DNA of 64,000 bases from assembly GCF_042186555.1 (NCBI RefSeq), contig NC_133336.1, positions 35,232,257 through 35,296,256 on the forward strand, read 5' to 3'. The notes under the pieces were generated by a model. The model did no database searches and had not been told where the DNA came from. It was given only the letters and a program-made list of their open reading frames with translations. A program made the translations under genes and the position numbers. This stretch comes from Aquarana catesbeiana (Eukaryota; Chordata; Amphibia; Anura; Ranidae). Positions 30,791 to 42,107 of this stretch are shown in pieces; the first letter of the stretch is position 1, and every line of letters begins with the position of its first letter.

Positions 30791-32379
30791 CGTAGGGTAC
30801 AGCATTGCACAGACTAGGCACACTTTCACAGGGTCTCCCAAGATGCCATCGCATTTTGAGAGACCCGAACCTGGAACCGGTTACCGTTATAAAAGTTAGT
30901 TACAAAAAAAGTGTAAAAAAAAAAAAAAAATATGAAATAAAAAAAAAATAGTTGTCGTTTTATTGTTCTCTCTCTCTCTATTCTCTCTCTCTATTGTTCT
31001 GCTCTTTTTTACTGTATTCTATTCTGCAATGTTTTATTGTTATTGTTATTGTTATTATGTTTTATCATGTTTGTTTTTCAGGTGTGTAATTATTTACACT
31101 TTACTGTGCTTTATTGTTAACCATTGTTAACCATTTTTTTGTCTTCAGGTACGCCATTCACGACTTTGAGTGGTTATACCAGAATGATGCTTGCAGGTTT
31201 AGGTATCATCTTGGTATCATTCTTTTCAGCCAGCGGTCGGCTTTCATGTAAAAGCAATCCTAGTGGCTAATTAGCCTCCAGACTGCCTTTACAAGCCGTG
31301 GGAGGGAATGCCCCCCCCACCCCCACCGTCTTCCGTGTTTTTCTCTGGCTCTCCTGTCTCAGCAGGGAACCTGAGAATGCAGCCGGTGATTCAGCCAGCT
31401 GACCATAGAGCTGATCAGAGACCAGAGTGGCTCCAAACATCTCTATGGCCTAAGAAACCGGAAGCTACGAGTATTTCATGACTTAGATTTCGCCGGATGT
31501 AAATAGCGCCATTGGGAAATTGGGGAAGCATTTTATCACACCGATCTTGGTGTGGTCAGATGCTTTGAGGGCAGAGGAGAGATCTAGGGTCTAATAGACC
31601 ACAATTTTTTCAAAAAAGAGTACCTGTCACTATCTATTGCTATCATAGAGGATATTTACATTCCCCGAGATAACAATAAAAATGATTAAAAAAAAAAATA
31701 TGAAAGGAACAGTTTAAAAGTAAGATTAAAAAAGCAAAAAAATAATAAAGAAAAAAAAAAAAAAAAAAAAAAGCACCCCTGTCGCCCCCTGCTCTCGCGC
31801 TAAGGCGAACGCAAGCGGCGGTCTGGCGTCATATGTAAACAGCAATTGCACCATGCATGTGAGGTATCACCGCGAAGGCCAGATCGAGTGCAGTAATTTT
31901 TCCAGTAGACCTCCTCTGTAAATCTAAAGTGGTAACCTGTAAAGGCTTTTGAAGGCTTTTAAACATGTATTTATTTTGTTGCCACTGCACGTTTGTGCGC
32001 AATTTTAAAGCATGTCATGTTTGGTATCCATGTACTCGGCCTACGATCATCTTTTTTATTTCATCAAACATTTGGGCAATATAGTGTGTTTTAGTGCATT
32101 AAAATTTAAAAAAGTGTGTTTTTTCCCCAAAAAATGCGTTTGAAAAATCGCTGCGCAATTACTGTGTGAAAAAAAAAAATGAAACACCCACCATTTTAAT
32201 CTGTAGGGCATTTGCTTTAAAAAAATATATAATGTTTGGGGGTTCAAAGTAATTTTTTTGCAAAAAAAAAAAACTTTTTCATGTAAACAATAAGTGTCAG
32301 AAAGGGCTTTGTCTTCAAGTGGTTAGAAGAGTGGGTGATGTGTGACATAAGCTTCTAAATGTTGTGCATAAAATGCCAG
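30791..32379. other. Non-coding interior of the piggyBac-like element
   Basis: Contains poly-A and CT-rich tracts (30905-31020, 31740-31772) and 'cgccattcacgactttgagtgg' near 31150. No frame or motif of note; probably 3' untranslated and right-end sequence of the original transposon. Confidence 0.4.
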
Positions 32380-33830
32380 GACAGTTCAAAACCCCCCCAA
32401 ATGACCCCATTTTGGAAAGTAGACACCCCAAGCTATTTGCTGAGAGGCATGTCGAGTCCATGGAATATTTTATATTGCGACACAAGTTGCGGGAAAGAGA
32501 CAAATTTTTTTTTTTTTTTTTGCACAAAGTTGTCACTAAATGATATATTGCTCAAACATGCCATGGGAATATGTGAAATTACACCCCAAAATACATTCTG
32601 CTGCTTCTCCTGAGTACGGGGATACCACATGTGTGAGACTTTTTGGGAGCCTAGCCGCGTACGGGACCCCGAAAACCAAGCACCGCCTTCAGGCTTTCTA
32701 AGGGCGTGAATTTTTGATTTCACTCTTCACTGCCTATCACAGTTTCGGAGGCCATGGAGTGCCCAGGTGGCACAAAACCCCCCCAAATGACCCCATTTTG
32801 GAAAGTAGACACCCCAAGCTATTTGCTGAGAGGTATAGTGAGTATTTTGCAGACCTCACTTTTTGTCACAAAGTTTTGAAAATTGAAAAAAGAAAAAAAA
32901 AAATGTTTTTTCTTGTCTTTCTTCATTTTCAAAAACAAATGAGAGCTGCAAAATACTCACCATGCCTCTCAGCAAATAGCTTGGGGTGTCTACTTTCCAA
33001 AATGGGGTCATTTGGGGGGGTTTTATGCCACCTGGGCATTCCATGGCCTCCAAAACTGTGATAGGCAGTAAAGAGTGAAATCAAAAATTTTCACCCTTAG
33101 AAATCCTGAAGGCAGTGCTTGGTTTTCGGGGCCCCGTACGCGGCTAGGCTCCCAAAAAGTCCCACACATGTGGTATCCCCATACTCAGGAGAAGCAGCTA
33201 AATGTATTTTGGGGTGCAATTCCACATAGGTCCATGGCCTGTGTGAGCAATATATCATTTAGTGACAACTTTATGAAAAAAAAAAAAAAAAAAAAAAAAA
33301 AGTGTCACTTTCCCGCAACTTGTGTCAAAATATAAAATATTCCATGGACTCAATATGCCTCTCAGCAAATAGCTTGGGGTGTCTACTTTCCAAAATGGGG
33401 TCATTTTGGGGGGTTTTGTGCCACCTGGGCATTCCATGGCCTCCGAAACTGTGATAGGCAGTGAAGAGTGAAAGCAAAAATTTACACCCTTAGAAATCCT
33501 GAAGGCGGTGCTTGGTTTTCGGGGTCCCGTACGCGGCTAGGCTCCCAAAAAGTCCCACACATGTGGTATCCCCGTACTCAGGAGAAGTAGCTGAATATAT
33601 TTTGGGGTGCAATTCCACATAGGCCCATGGCCTGTGTGAGCAATATATCATTTAGTGACAACTTTTTGTAAATATTTTTTTTTTTTTTTTTTTTGTCATT
33701 TTTCAATCACTTGGGACAAAAAAAATGAATATTCAATGGGCTCAACATGCCTCTCAGCAATTTCCTTGGGGTGTCTACTTTCCAAAATGGGGTCATTTGT
33801 GGGGGTTTTGTACTGCCCTGTCATTTTAGC
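32380..33830. repeat. Palindromic array of about 390-bp monomers
   Basis: The marker 'atgaccccattttggaaagt' appears forward at about 32400 and 32787. It appears reversed at about 32990, 33385 and 33775. Successive copies are about 385-395 bp apart. The forward pair (32380-32865) is the reverse complement of 32940-33420, giving arms of about 480 bp around a spacer of roughly 75 bp, with high identity including 'ggtttcggggtcccgtacgc'-type text. A fifth, more diverged monomer ends near 33830. Confidence 0.88.
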
Positions 33831-34339
33831 ACCTCAAGAAATGACATAGGCAGTCATAAACTAAAAGCTGTGTAAATTCCAGAAAATGTACCCTAGTTTG
33901 TAGACGCTATAACTTTTGCGCAAACCAATAAATATACGCTTATTGACATTTTTTTTACCAAAGACATGTGGCCGAATACATTTTGGCCTAAATGTATGAC
34001 TAAAATTTAGTTTATTGGATTTTTTTTATAACAAAAAGTAGAAAATATCATTTTTTTTCAAAATTTTTGGTCTTTTTCCGTTTATAGCGCAAAAAATAAA
34101 AACCGCAGAGGTGATCAAATACCATCAAAAGAAAGCTCTATTTGTGGGAAGAAAAGGACGCAAATTTCGTTTGGGTACAGCATTGCATGACCGCGCAATT
34201 AGCAGTTAAAGCGACGCAGTGCCAAATTGGAAAAAGACCTCTGGTCCTTAGGCAGCATAATGGTCCGGGGCTCAAGTGGTTAACAGTTGCATAAAGTATT
34301 TCTATGACGCTTCACATTTCTTCCTGAACTTTCTTAGTT

Positions 34340-34570
34340 TGAGGCTTATTTATGACTGGCAGTGCACTTGGAAGTGTAGTCGCTGTAGATCTGAAGGGAG
34401 GATCTGAAATGAGGGGAAGCTCTGCTGATTTTATCATCCAATCATGTGCAAGCTAAAATGCTGTTTTTAAATTTTCTTTGCATGTCCCCCTCAGATCTAC
34501 AGTGACTGCACTTCCAGGTGTACTTGCATTGTGCAAGGTGGATTTGCCTTTCGTAAATGACCCCCATTGT
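34340..34570. mobile_element. Degenerate MITE, 'atttgcctttcgtaaatgac' end
   Basis: The right end 'ggatttgcctttcgtaaatgacccc' and interior 'atcatccaatcatgtgcaag' match the MITE at 44.67-45.32 kb. The left end is decayed. Confidence 0.5.
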
Positions 34571-34764
34571 GTTGCAAACTGCCTTCATGCATGGTATAGA
34601 CCCAAAAGTTTGTGAATTATTACTTTTTCACCTAAGAAGTACATTTTAAAGTCTAATTTCAGCATGGACAGAAAAATACAAAACATGCAGTCACCAGCAG
34701 CTTTTAAAAAACGAAAAAGTGCTATGCTAACCTCTTTCCTGACACTGTCCTCCACAGACTCAAG

Positions 34765-35128
34765 CATACCTCCCAACTTTCTGAGATGGGAATGAGGGAC
34801 ACCTACCAGCAAAAGTATGCAGGCATAGGACACACCCCTTGCCACGAGAATTGTACAAAAATAAACAAGATTGGTTAAACCCACAAGTGCTTTTTTAACA
34901 CTACTATTCCTTTATATTGGCTTTTGGAATTTACAGATGCAGCAATTTAGAAATCAGATGAAAGGTTTAGCGCTGGAAAACTCTTTTTGAAAGATTAAAA
35001 GTGCATTTTATATATATATCTATACAGATCAGACCAAAATGAGGGACAAATGAGGGGGAAAGAGGGACAGAGGGACATTGTTCCAAATCAGGGACAGTCC
35101 CTCGAAATCAGGGACAATTGGGAGCTTC
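34765..35128. mobile_element. MITE with CATACCTCCCAAC ends, copy 1
   Basis: Left CATACCTCCCAACTTTCTGA; right ...CAGGGACAATTGGGAGCTTC. Flanked by ACTCAAG at 34758-34764 and 35129-35135, a 7-bp duplication. Interior markers 'gggaatgagggacacctacc' and 'gatcagaccaaaatgaggga' identify further copies at 35.6, 41.0, 42.1, 44.8 and 46.5 kb. Confidence 0.75.
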
Positions 35129-35135
35129 ACTCAAG

Positions 35136-35573
35136 TGATCTAGTACCACACTCCTCTTCCGTTGACTGATGCCCAGCTTCATTCAAGCCCCTTCCCATGA
35201 GCCCAGGGGACCATGGCTCTACCCCCGACTCACAGGAGAAAGTTGTGGAGAGAGCAGTGCCTGATGCAATATTTAGGATCCACCCACTGCTGGAGGAGAA
35301 CGAGGACATGTGAGATCATTGGACCAGTCGGAGGACATGGTCTGTTTAAAATGTCAATATATGCAATTACAGACCCAGTCTGTGCTGACAGTTTGGCCAC
35401 TTGCTGACTTTGCAGGAATCCACAGGCTGCTCAACTCTTAAATAGCACACAGAAGTTGAATCCAACACCATTTTACTTCAGATATGTGCAGTACAGTCTT
35501 CTTGCTTGGAAATCTCTGCCAAGTTATGGGGGGGCCGGGGAAGCTGCCCCCCACCGGGAGAAGACAGTGACAT
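35136..35573. other. No feature recognised
   Basis: No coding frame or repeat that I can name between two copies of the same MITE family. Confidence 0.35.
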
Positions 35574-36411
35574 AGCTCACAACTGTCCCTGATTTCGAGG
35601 GACTGTCCCTGATTTGGAGCAATGTCCCTCTGTCCCTCATTCCTCCTCATTTGTCCCTCATTTTGGTCTGATCCATATTAGACATGTGCGCCGTCAATAA
35701 ATTTGTTTAGTTTCGTTCCTGTTTCGTATTAGAATTCATTCGTATTTCGTAATTCGTGTCCGAAATTAAATCTAAATTTGTACGAAATACGAATTTTCGT
35801 TAGGTTCGTTAACTTTTCGTAACAATTACAAATGTTCGTTATGATGAATTTATCATTATGAGGGGTTCCCACCATCCCTGTGCTCTGCTCATTATGAGGG
35901 GCTCCCACCATTCCTGTGCTGTGCTGACTTTCTGGGTTTTTAACTTTTAGGTTTGGTAACTTTTCAAAACAATTACGAATGTTCGTTAGGAATTTGGATC
36001 CGAAATTCGTAAACAAAATTTCGTACAAAATTCAGAAGCATAGCAATTCGTATTTCGGATCCTCCCGAATGTACGAATTTACGGAAATTCATGCGAATTT
36101 TCGATTGGTACGAAACTAATCGCCCATGTCTAATCTATATAGCTGTATATAAAATGCACTTTTTATCTATCAAAAAGTGTTTCCCAGTGCTAAACCTTTC
36201 ATCCAATTTCCAAATTGCTGCATTTGTAAATTCCAAAAGCCAAAATAAAGGAATAGTAGTGGTAAAAAAAGCACTTGTGGGTTTAACCAATCTTGTTTTT
36301 TTGTAACAATTGTCCTTTAAGGGGGCGTGGCAAGGGGTGTGTCCTATGCCTGCATACTTTTCCTGATAGGTGTCCCTCATTCCCATCTCAAAAAGTTGGG
36401 AGGTGTGCGGT
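35574..36411. mobile_element. CATACCTCCCAAC-type MITE, copy 2 (reverse), split
   Basis: The left part to 35678 and right part from 36133 together give the same family in reverse orientation ('cctgatttcgagggactgtc' to 'aaaagttgggaggtgtg'). A 454-bp element interrupts it. Confidence 0.7.
35679..36132. mobile_element. TAGACATG MITE nested in copy 2, 8-bp duplication
   Basis: Ends TAGACATGTGCGCC and, reversed, TAGACATGGGCG. Flanks ATCCATAT (35671-35678) and ATCTATAT (36133-36140) differ at one of eight bases; other copies of the host MITE read 'atctatat', so this is the duplicated target. The interior is rich in 'cgtaattcg/cgaaatacg' self-complementary text and has a direct repeat of 'cattatgaggggttcccacc'. 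Confidence 0.75.
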
Positions 36412-36668
36412 GATTATTGCTAGCAGCCATAGCAGCCGCTAAGGATAATCACAGGTAAAACCCCACATGCTGGTTGTACTCAAGTTGATCAATCGATCAA
36501 CTTGGTACATTCAGCCAGCCCATACATGGTTCAAATCTCGGCCGGTTCCTGCTGAACCGGCCGAGATTTGAACCGTGTGTGGCCTGCCAAACCCTCAGTG
36601 AGAACGACAAACAGGACAAACAGAGAGTGGGAGGGGGTGATTCTCCCTAACGGGGGCACAGATAGCAA
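36412..36668. repeat. Hairpin-type MITE remnant
   Basis: 36531-36578 folds on itself: GGTTCAAATCTCGGCCGGTTC, a 5-nt loop, and its reverse complement. The flanking text (wording around 'gatcaatcgatcaacttgg') resembles 46.9-47.1 kb in reverse. Confidence 0.6.
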
Positions 36669-36954
36669 TTAACCACTTGCCTACCGGGCACTTTTACGCC
36701 CTTCCTGCCCAGGACAAATTTCAGCTTTCAGCTCTGTCACACTTTGAATGACAATTGCACCGTCATACAACACTGTACCCAAACAAACTTTTTAGCATTT
36801 TTTTTCACACAAATAGAGCTTTCTTTTGGTGGTATTTAATCACCACTGGGTTTTTTATTTTTTGCTAAATAAATAAAGACTGAAAATTTAGAAAAAAACA
36901 AAAAACATTTTCATAGTTTGATATAAAATTTTGCAAACAGGTAACTTTTCTCCT

Positions 36955-37102
36955 TCATTGATGTGCGCTGATGAGGCTGCACTAATGGGCACTGATAGGC
37001 TGCACAGATGGGCACTGAAGAGGTGGCACTGGTGGGCACTAATGAGGAGACACTGATGAGGAGGCACTGATGAGGCTGCACTGATAGGCGGCACCGATAG
37101 GT
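36955..37102 (+). repeat. CACTGATRGG minisatellite, left part
   Basis: Tandem 'gaggctgcactaatgggcactgataggc'-type units built on a roughly 10-bp motif (GGCACTGATA). Continues at 39291 after the insertion. Confidence 0.8.
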
Positions 37103-37918
37103 CAGAGGCGGCTCTCTAATTAGGCGAAATAGGCGGTGGCCTCAGGCCTCGCAGTCATAGGGGCCTCGCACAGCTGGCTCGTTTACCTAATTAGAGAGCC
37201 GCCTCATTCAGCAGCAGAGATCTCCGTCCCGAGTCCCCTCGCCCTGCTACAGGGAGAGATAACAGGCGGCGAGTGAGACGTGTGATCGGAGCTCACATAC
37301 ATCTCCGGATCACAGGCAGGGAGGGAGAGCCGCTCAGTGTACAGCCTGCTCTGACAGATCTCCCCCCTCCCCCTGCTGCCCGCACAGCCAGACAGAAGAG
37401 GAGAGAGAGCTTATGCTCCTCCTCCTCCCGCCCTCTCCTCCTGTGTCTGCCCCGCCCACCCTCCTCGGCACTGTCGGCAGTGTTCTCTGCTCTGCCTCAG
37501 AGAAGGAGATGTGTGGGCGGGAAGATTCAAGCTGGAGCCCAGCAAAGAGAAAAGGACAAGGGGAGTCTGATCCATCCATCCATCCATTCATCCAGTCCCT
37601 CCTGCCTCCCAGTGAGTACACTGATGTAGGGGATGCTCTTCCTTCCCTTCTTCCTCCACCCCCTTCTCTTACTTTCCATTCTTTTTGTCTCTTTCTTTCT
37701 CTTTCCTTCATTCTTTCCCCATCCCCCTCTCTTTCTTTCTTTCTTCCTTTATTTCCATTCTTTTTGTCATTCTTTTTCTCTTTCCTTCCTTCTTCCTCCA
37801 TCCCCCTCTCTTTCTTTCTTTCCTTCTTTCCTTCTTTCTTTCCTTCTTTCCTTCTTTCTTTCCTTCTTTCCTTCTCTTTCCTTCTTTCCTTCTTTCCTTC
37901 TTTCTTTCCTTCCATCTG

Positions 37919-38010
<92 letters not shown>

Positions 38011-38108
38011 TCCTTCTTTCTTTCTTTCTTTCCTTCCTTCTTTCCTTCTTTCTTTCCTTCTTTCCTTCTTTCTTTCCTTCCATCTTTCTTTCTTTCTTTC
38101 TTTCTTTC

Positions 38109-38151
<43 letters not shown>

Positions 38152-38261
38152 CTTTCTTTCCTTCCATCTGTCTTTCTTTCTCTTTCTTTCTTTCTCCATC
38201 CCCCTCTCTTTCTTTCTTTCCTTCCATCTGTCTTTCTTTGTCTTTCTTTCCTGTCCATCTG

Positions 38262-38297
<36 letters not shown>

Positions 38298-38384
38298 TCC
38301 TTCTTTCTTTCCTTCCATCTGTCTTTCTTTGTCTTTCTTTCCTGTCCATCTTTCTTTTTTTTTCTTTCTCTTTCTTTCCTGTCC

Positions 38385-38453
<69 letters not shown>

Positions 38454-38603
38454 TCCTTCCATCTTTCTTTCTTTCTTTCTTTTTTTCTCTTTCTTTCCTT
38501 CCATCTGTCTTTCTTTCTCTTTCCTGTCCATCTGTCTTTCTTTCTCTTTCTTTCCTGTCCATCTCTTTCCTTCCTTCTTCCTCCATCCCCCTCTCTTTCT
38601 TTT

Positions 38604-38671
<68 letters not shown>

Positions 38672-38875
38672 TCCTTCTTTCCTTCTTTCTTTCCTTCCAT
38701 CTGTCTTTCTTTCTTTCTTTCCTTCTTTCTTTCCTTCCATCTGTCTTTCTTTCTTTCTTTCCTTCTTTCTTTCCTTCCATCTGTCTTTCTTTCTTTCCTT
38801 CTTTCTTTCCTTCCATCTGTCTTTCCTTCTTTCTTTCCTTCCATCTGTCTTTCTTTCTTTCTTTCTTTCCATCTG

Positions 38876-38959
<84 letters not shown>

Positions 38960-38962
38960 TCC

Positions 38963-39026
<64 letters not shown>

Positions 39027-39290
39027 GTCTGTCTGTCTGTCTTTCTTTCTTTCTCCACCCATCCCCCTTTATTTCTCTCTTTGTGACAGCCTACCAGAAT
39101 AGGTAGGATCTGTGAGAGCAGTTTCCCTGTGCAGCTCTGCTTGAGGAAAATATATCTTTATTATGCCCACTTACCTACCCCCTGTACTGTCCACTCCCCT
39201 ATACTGTACCCTCCTAATACAGTTCATAATACAGTGGGGCCTCATGTCTAAGTTTTGCCTAAGGCCTCACAAAGTCTAGAGCCGCCTCTG
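37103..39290. mobile_element. hAT-like element, CAGAGGCGGCTCT ends, carrying (TTTC)n
   Basis: Left CAGAGGCGGCTCT; right reversed CAGAGGCGGCTCT, identical over 13 nt. Flanks CGATAGGT (37095-37102) and CAATAGGT (39291-39298) match at seven of eight, as an aged 8-bp duplication. The left arm contains a foldback (cggctctctaattagg and its complement, 37110-37205). The interior 37210-37625 is GC-rich with no credible gene. Confidence 0.75.
37630..39060 (+). repeat. (TTTC)n / (CTTT)n microsatellite, about 1.4 kb
   Basis: Almost pure pyrimidine strand of CTTT repeats with interspersed 'ccttccatctgtctttc' and 'tccatccccctctctttc' blocks that recur and show larger-scale duplication. Open in all frames on both strands; not coding. 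Confidence 0.97.
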
Positions 39291-39960
39291 CAATAGGTGG
39301 CACTGATGGTCACTGATAGGTGGCACTGATGGTCACTGATAGGTGGCACTGATGGTCACTGATAGGTGGCACTGATAGGCAGCACTGATAGGCACTGATG
39401 GGTGCTGATAGGCGGCACTGATAGACACTAGTAGGTGGCACTGATAGGTAGCACTGATGAGGAGGCACTGATGGGCACTGATTGGCAGCACTGGTCAGCA
39501 CAGAATAGCAGCACTGGTAGGCAAAGTTTGGCATAGAACCATTTTCATAGTTTGTTATAAAATTTTGCAAACAGGTAATTTTTCTCCTTCATTGATGTGC
39601 GCTGATGAGGCTTCACTAATGGGCACTGATAGGCTGCACAGATGGGCACTGAAGAGGTGGCACTGGTGGGAATTAATGAGGAGACACTGATGAGGCTGCA
39701 CTGATAGGCGGCACCGATAGGTGGCACTGATGGTCACTGATAGGGGGCACTGATGGTCACTGATAGGTGGCACTGATAGGCAGCACTGATAGGCACTGAT
39801 GGGTGCCGATTGGCGGCACTGATAGGCACTGGTAGGCAGCACTGATAGGTAGCACTGATGAGGAGGCACTGATGGGCACTGATTGGCAGCACTGGCGGGG
39901 ACAGAATGGCAGCACTGGTGGGCACAGATTGGTAGCACTGGTGGCCACTGTTGGGACTGC
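39291..39960 (+). repeat. CACTGATRGG minisatellite, right part
   Basis: Units such as 'tggcactgatggtcactgatagg' in 10-bp register. 39540-39720 repeats the text of 36920-37100 closely ('cttcattgatgtgcgctgatgaggc'), showing a segmental duplication of about 180 bp within the array. Confidence 0.9.
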
Positions 39961-40325
39961 ACTGATAATCAGTGCCCTGATTATCAGTGTACATGTCCCT
40001 TTTGGAGAAGACGGTTATCCTGTCAGCATGGGGAAAGGAGTGCCGATAACCGGCTTCTATTTAGATCCGTGATCAGCTGTGATTGGACACAGCTGATCAT
40101 GTGGTAAAGAGCAGCTAATTGACTCTTTACTTCAATCTGTGTTCAGCAGTGTCCTCCAGATGCTGCGATCACAGAGCGTGCTGCCTGCGCCCTGCGCAAT
40201 CACCGCACGCCATCATATGATGGCATCCGAGAACTAGCCGCCCACTCTGTAGCCGTCATTTGGCCTAAGCGCAGCCCGAAAGTGGATAAAACCTGCCTGA
40301 TGTTCGTCTCCATTCTATCCAAAAC

Positions 40326-40791
40326 TTAAAGCGGAGGTTCGCCCATCGCTGCAAAAATTAAAAGCCAGCACCTACATATACTGCAGCTGCTGGCTTTTAA
40401 TAATAGGACACTTACCTGTCCTGGAGTCAAGCGATGTCGGCACCGCATCTGATGCTTCCCTCAGCTGTCGGATGCTGCCGCCGCCATTGTGGGTAAGGGA
40501 ACTCGGCAGTGTAGCCTTACGGCTTCATGCCCGGAACCCTACTGCGCATGCGCGAGGCTCTGCTCCTCTCTCCTACTGACCCGGCGACAGGGGGGGTGGA
40601 GGAGGGAGCCGAGCGGTGACATCAATGGCAGCGGCCGTGGCTCCCGGAAATGGGGACAGAATGCCTGTCTTTGACAGGTATCCTGTCCCCCCTTCCTCAC
40701 CCGAAAGGTGCCAAATGTGGCACCGGAGAGGGGGGGGGGGGGAGAAGACAAATGAGCAGAAGTTCAACTTTTGGGTGGAACTCCGCTTTAA
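40326..40791. mobile_element. TTAA MITE, GCGGAGTTCCACCC family
   Basis: Left TTAAAGCGGAGGTTCGCCC, right GGGTGGAACTCCGCTTTAA, TTAA at 40326 and 40788. Interior 'ggcttttaataataggacac' parallels 28.35 kb. Confidence 0.82.
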
Positions 40792-41025
40792 AAAAAAAAG
40801 TTTTGCCTTTAGTTATACTTTTATAAAAAGCTTTGGCTTGAGGCACACTTTAAGCTTTTTTTTCACTCCAGTCACCAAAAAAACTTAGGTCACTCCTTTA
40901 TACAAATAGTGACTGGCTTTGTCACTAATTGTATCCTTGTGATGGGTGGCAGCACCGAACAACAACAGTGCAGGAGGAGCAACACCAAACATTACCATTC
41001 TAGAATCTAGATGGATTCCATAGCT

Positions 41026-41396
41026 ACCAATTGTCCCTGATTTCGAGGGACTGTCCCTGATTTGGAGCAATGTCCCTCTGTCCCTCTTTCCCCCCTCATT
41101 TGTCCCTCATTTTGGTCTGATCTATATTGTTATATATAAAATGCACTTTTTATCTTTTAACAAGTGTTTCCCAGTGCTAAACCTTTCATCCAAATTCTAA
41201 ATTGCCGCATTTGTACATTTTAAAAATCCAATATAAAGGAATAATAGTGGTAAAAAAAAGTCCTTGTGGACTTAATTAACCTTTTTTTTTGGTTAATTCT
41301 CCTTTAAGGGGGTGTGGCAGGGGGCGTGTCCTATGCCTGCATACGTTTGTTAGTAGGTGTCCCTCATTCCCATCTCAAAATGTTGGGAGATATGGG
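41026..41396. mobile_element. CATACCTCCCAAC-type MITE, copy 3 (reverse)
   Basis: Runs from 'accaattgtccctgatttcg' to 'aaatgttgggagatatg' with all interior markers. Ends approximate. Confidence 0.7.
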
Positions 41397-42107
41397 ATTC
41401 TTTTTATGCATAGTATGCATGATACGTATTATTACTGAAAAGGCATCATAGTTTCCCTTTAAACTCGTTACCCTCAGCAGGGATTCCTGAAAAAAAAAAA
41501 AAAAAAATGAATCCATCAAGCCTGCTTCCCTGCGATAACAATGGCAGTGTTACTCTAAGTGGCTTATTGTTTCAAAACACATGAATCTGCAAGAGCGGGC
41601 GATGGGGGGTAGCTATTTTCTGCTTTTGTAAAACCAGCTGGATATTGGGAGTAAAGAGGAATGATGTTATTAAATCCGATAGACTGTACTTCCACCACTG
41701 GCCCACAGATGGTACTCCCGTTATTCGGAAACAAAATACATCCAATTATTCTTTGGATTTCGCTGTTTTTCCCATTTCATGTTAAGCAGAAATGTGAGCA
41801 GCTGAATGACTATTCTCTATTCAGAAGACTCTTGTCCATGCATGACTGATCTCTAGACTAGGTTAAGCGCTATTTGGAAGTCCATGCTTTTCAATTAATT
41901 CCCGCTCATAAGTAATATAAAGCAGGAGGACAGAATGTCCTTCAGCAACAGACAGGTATTTAAAGAAGTATACAAAAGTATACCGTCCGTGATACATAAT
42001 ATAGAGGATTTTAAAGGTTAGTCGAACCACATCGGGCATTTTGATTATGTGTAGATTCTGGAGGGTTAAATAACCCCAATGAAATTTTGCAGGGTCATAA
42101 ATATTTT
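41397..42107. other. No feature recognised
   Basis: Unique-looking sequence; no frame beyond about 60 codons and no repeat noticed. Confidence 0.4.

Larger units (their letters stand above)
28733..34283. mobile_element. piggyBac-like element, 5.55 kb, internally deleted
   Basis: Bounded by TTAA (28733-28736; 34280-34283) with matching ends: left TTAACCACTTGACGACC, right reversed TTAACCACTTGAGCCCC. The left part holds a CpG-rich leader and a 350-bp tandem duplication. The middle holds a transposase remnant (30397-30790). The right part holds a palindromic array (32380-33830) and an end region (33900-34280) with 'aaagaaagctctatttgtggg', which is also seen in the elements at 36.7, 42.2 and 60.7 kb. 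TTAA target and transposase remnant agree on piggyBac. Confidence 0.82.
36669..40286. mobile_element. TTAA element (piggyBac-like ends) carrying a minisatellite
   Basis: Left TTAACCACTTGCCTACC at 36669. The right end near 40286 is decayed ('gaaagtggataaaa'), judged from the better-kept relative at 60728-61779. 'aatagagctttcttttggtg' near 36810 is shared with the large piggyBac-like element. The middle is a CACTGAT-based minisatellite, split by the insertion 37103-39290. Confidence 0.65.

Noticed and set aside
37334..39106. Lys/Arg/Glu-rich and Phe/Leu/Ser-rich open frames of 400-570 codons
   Set aside because: Translation of (TTTC)n/(GAAA)n on both strands; no domain or start context.
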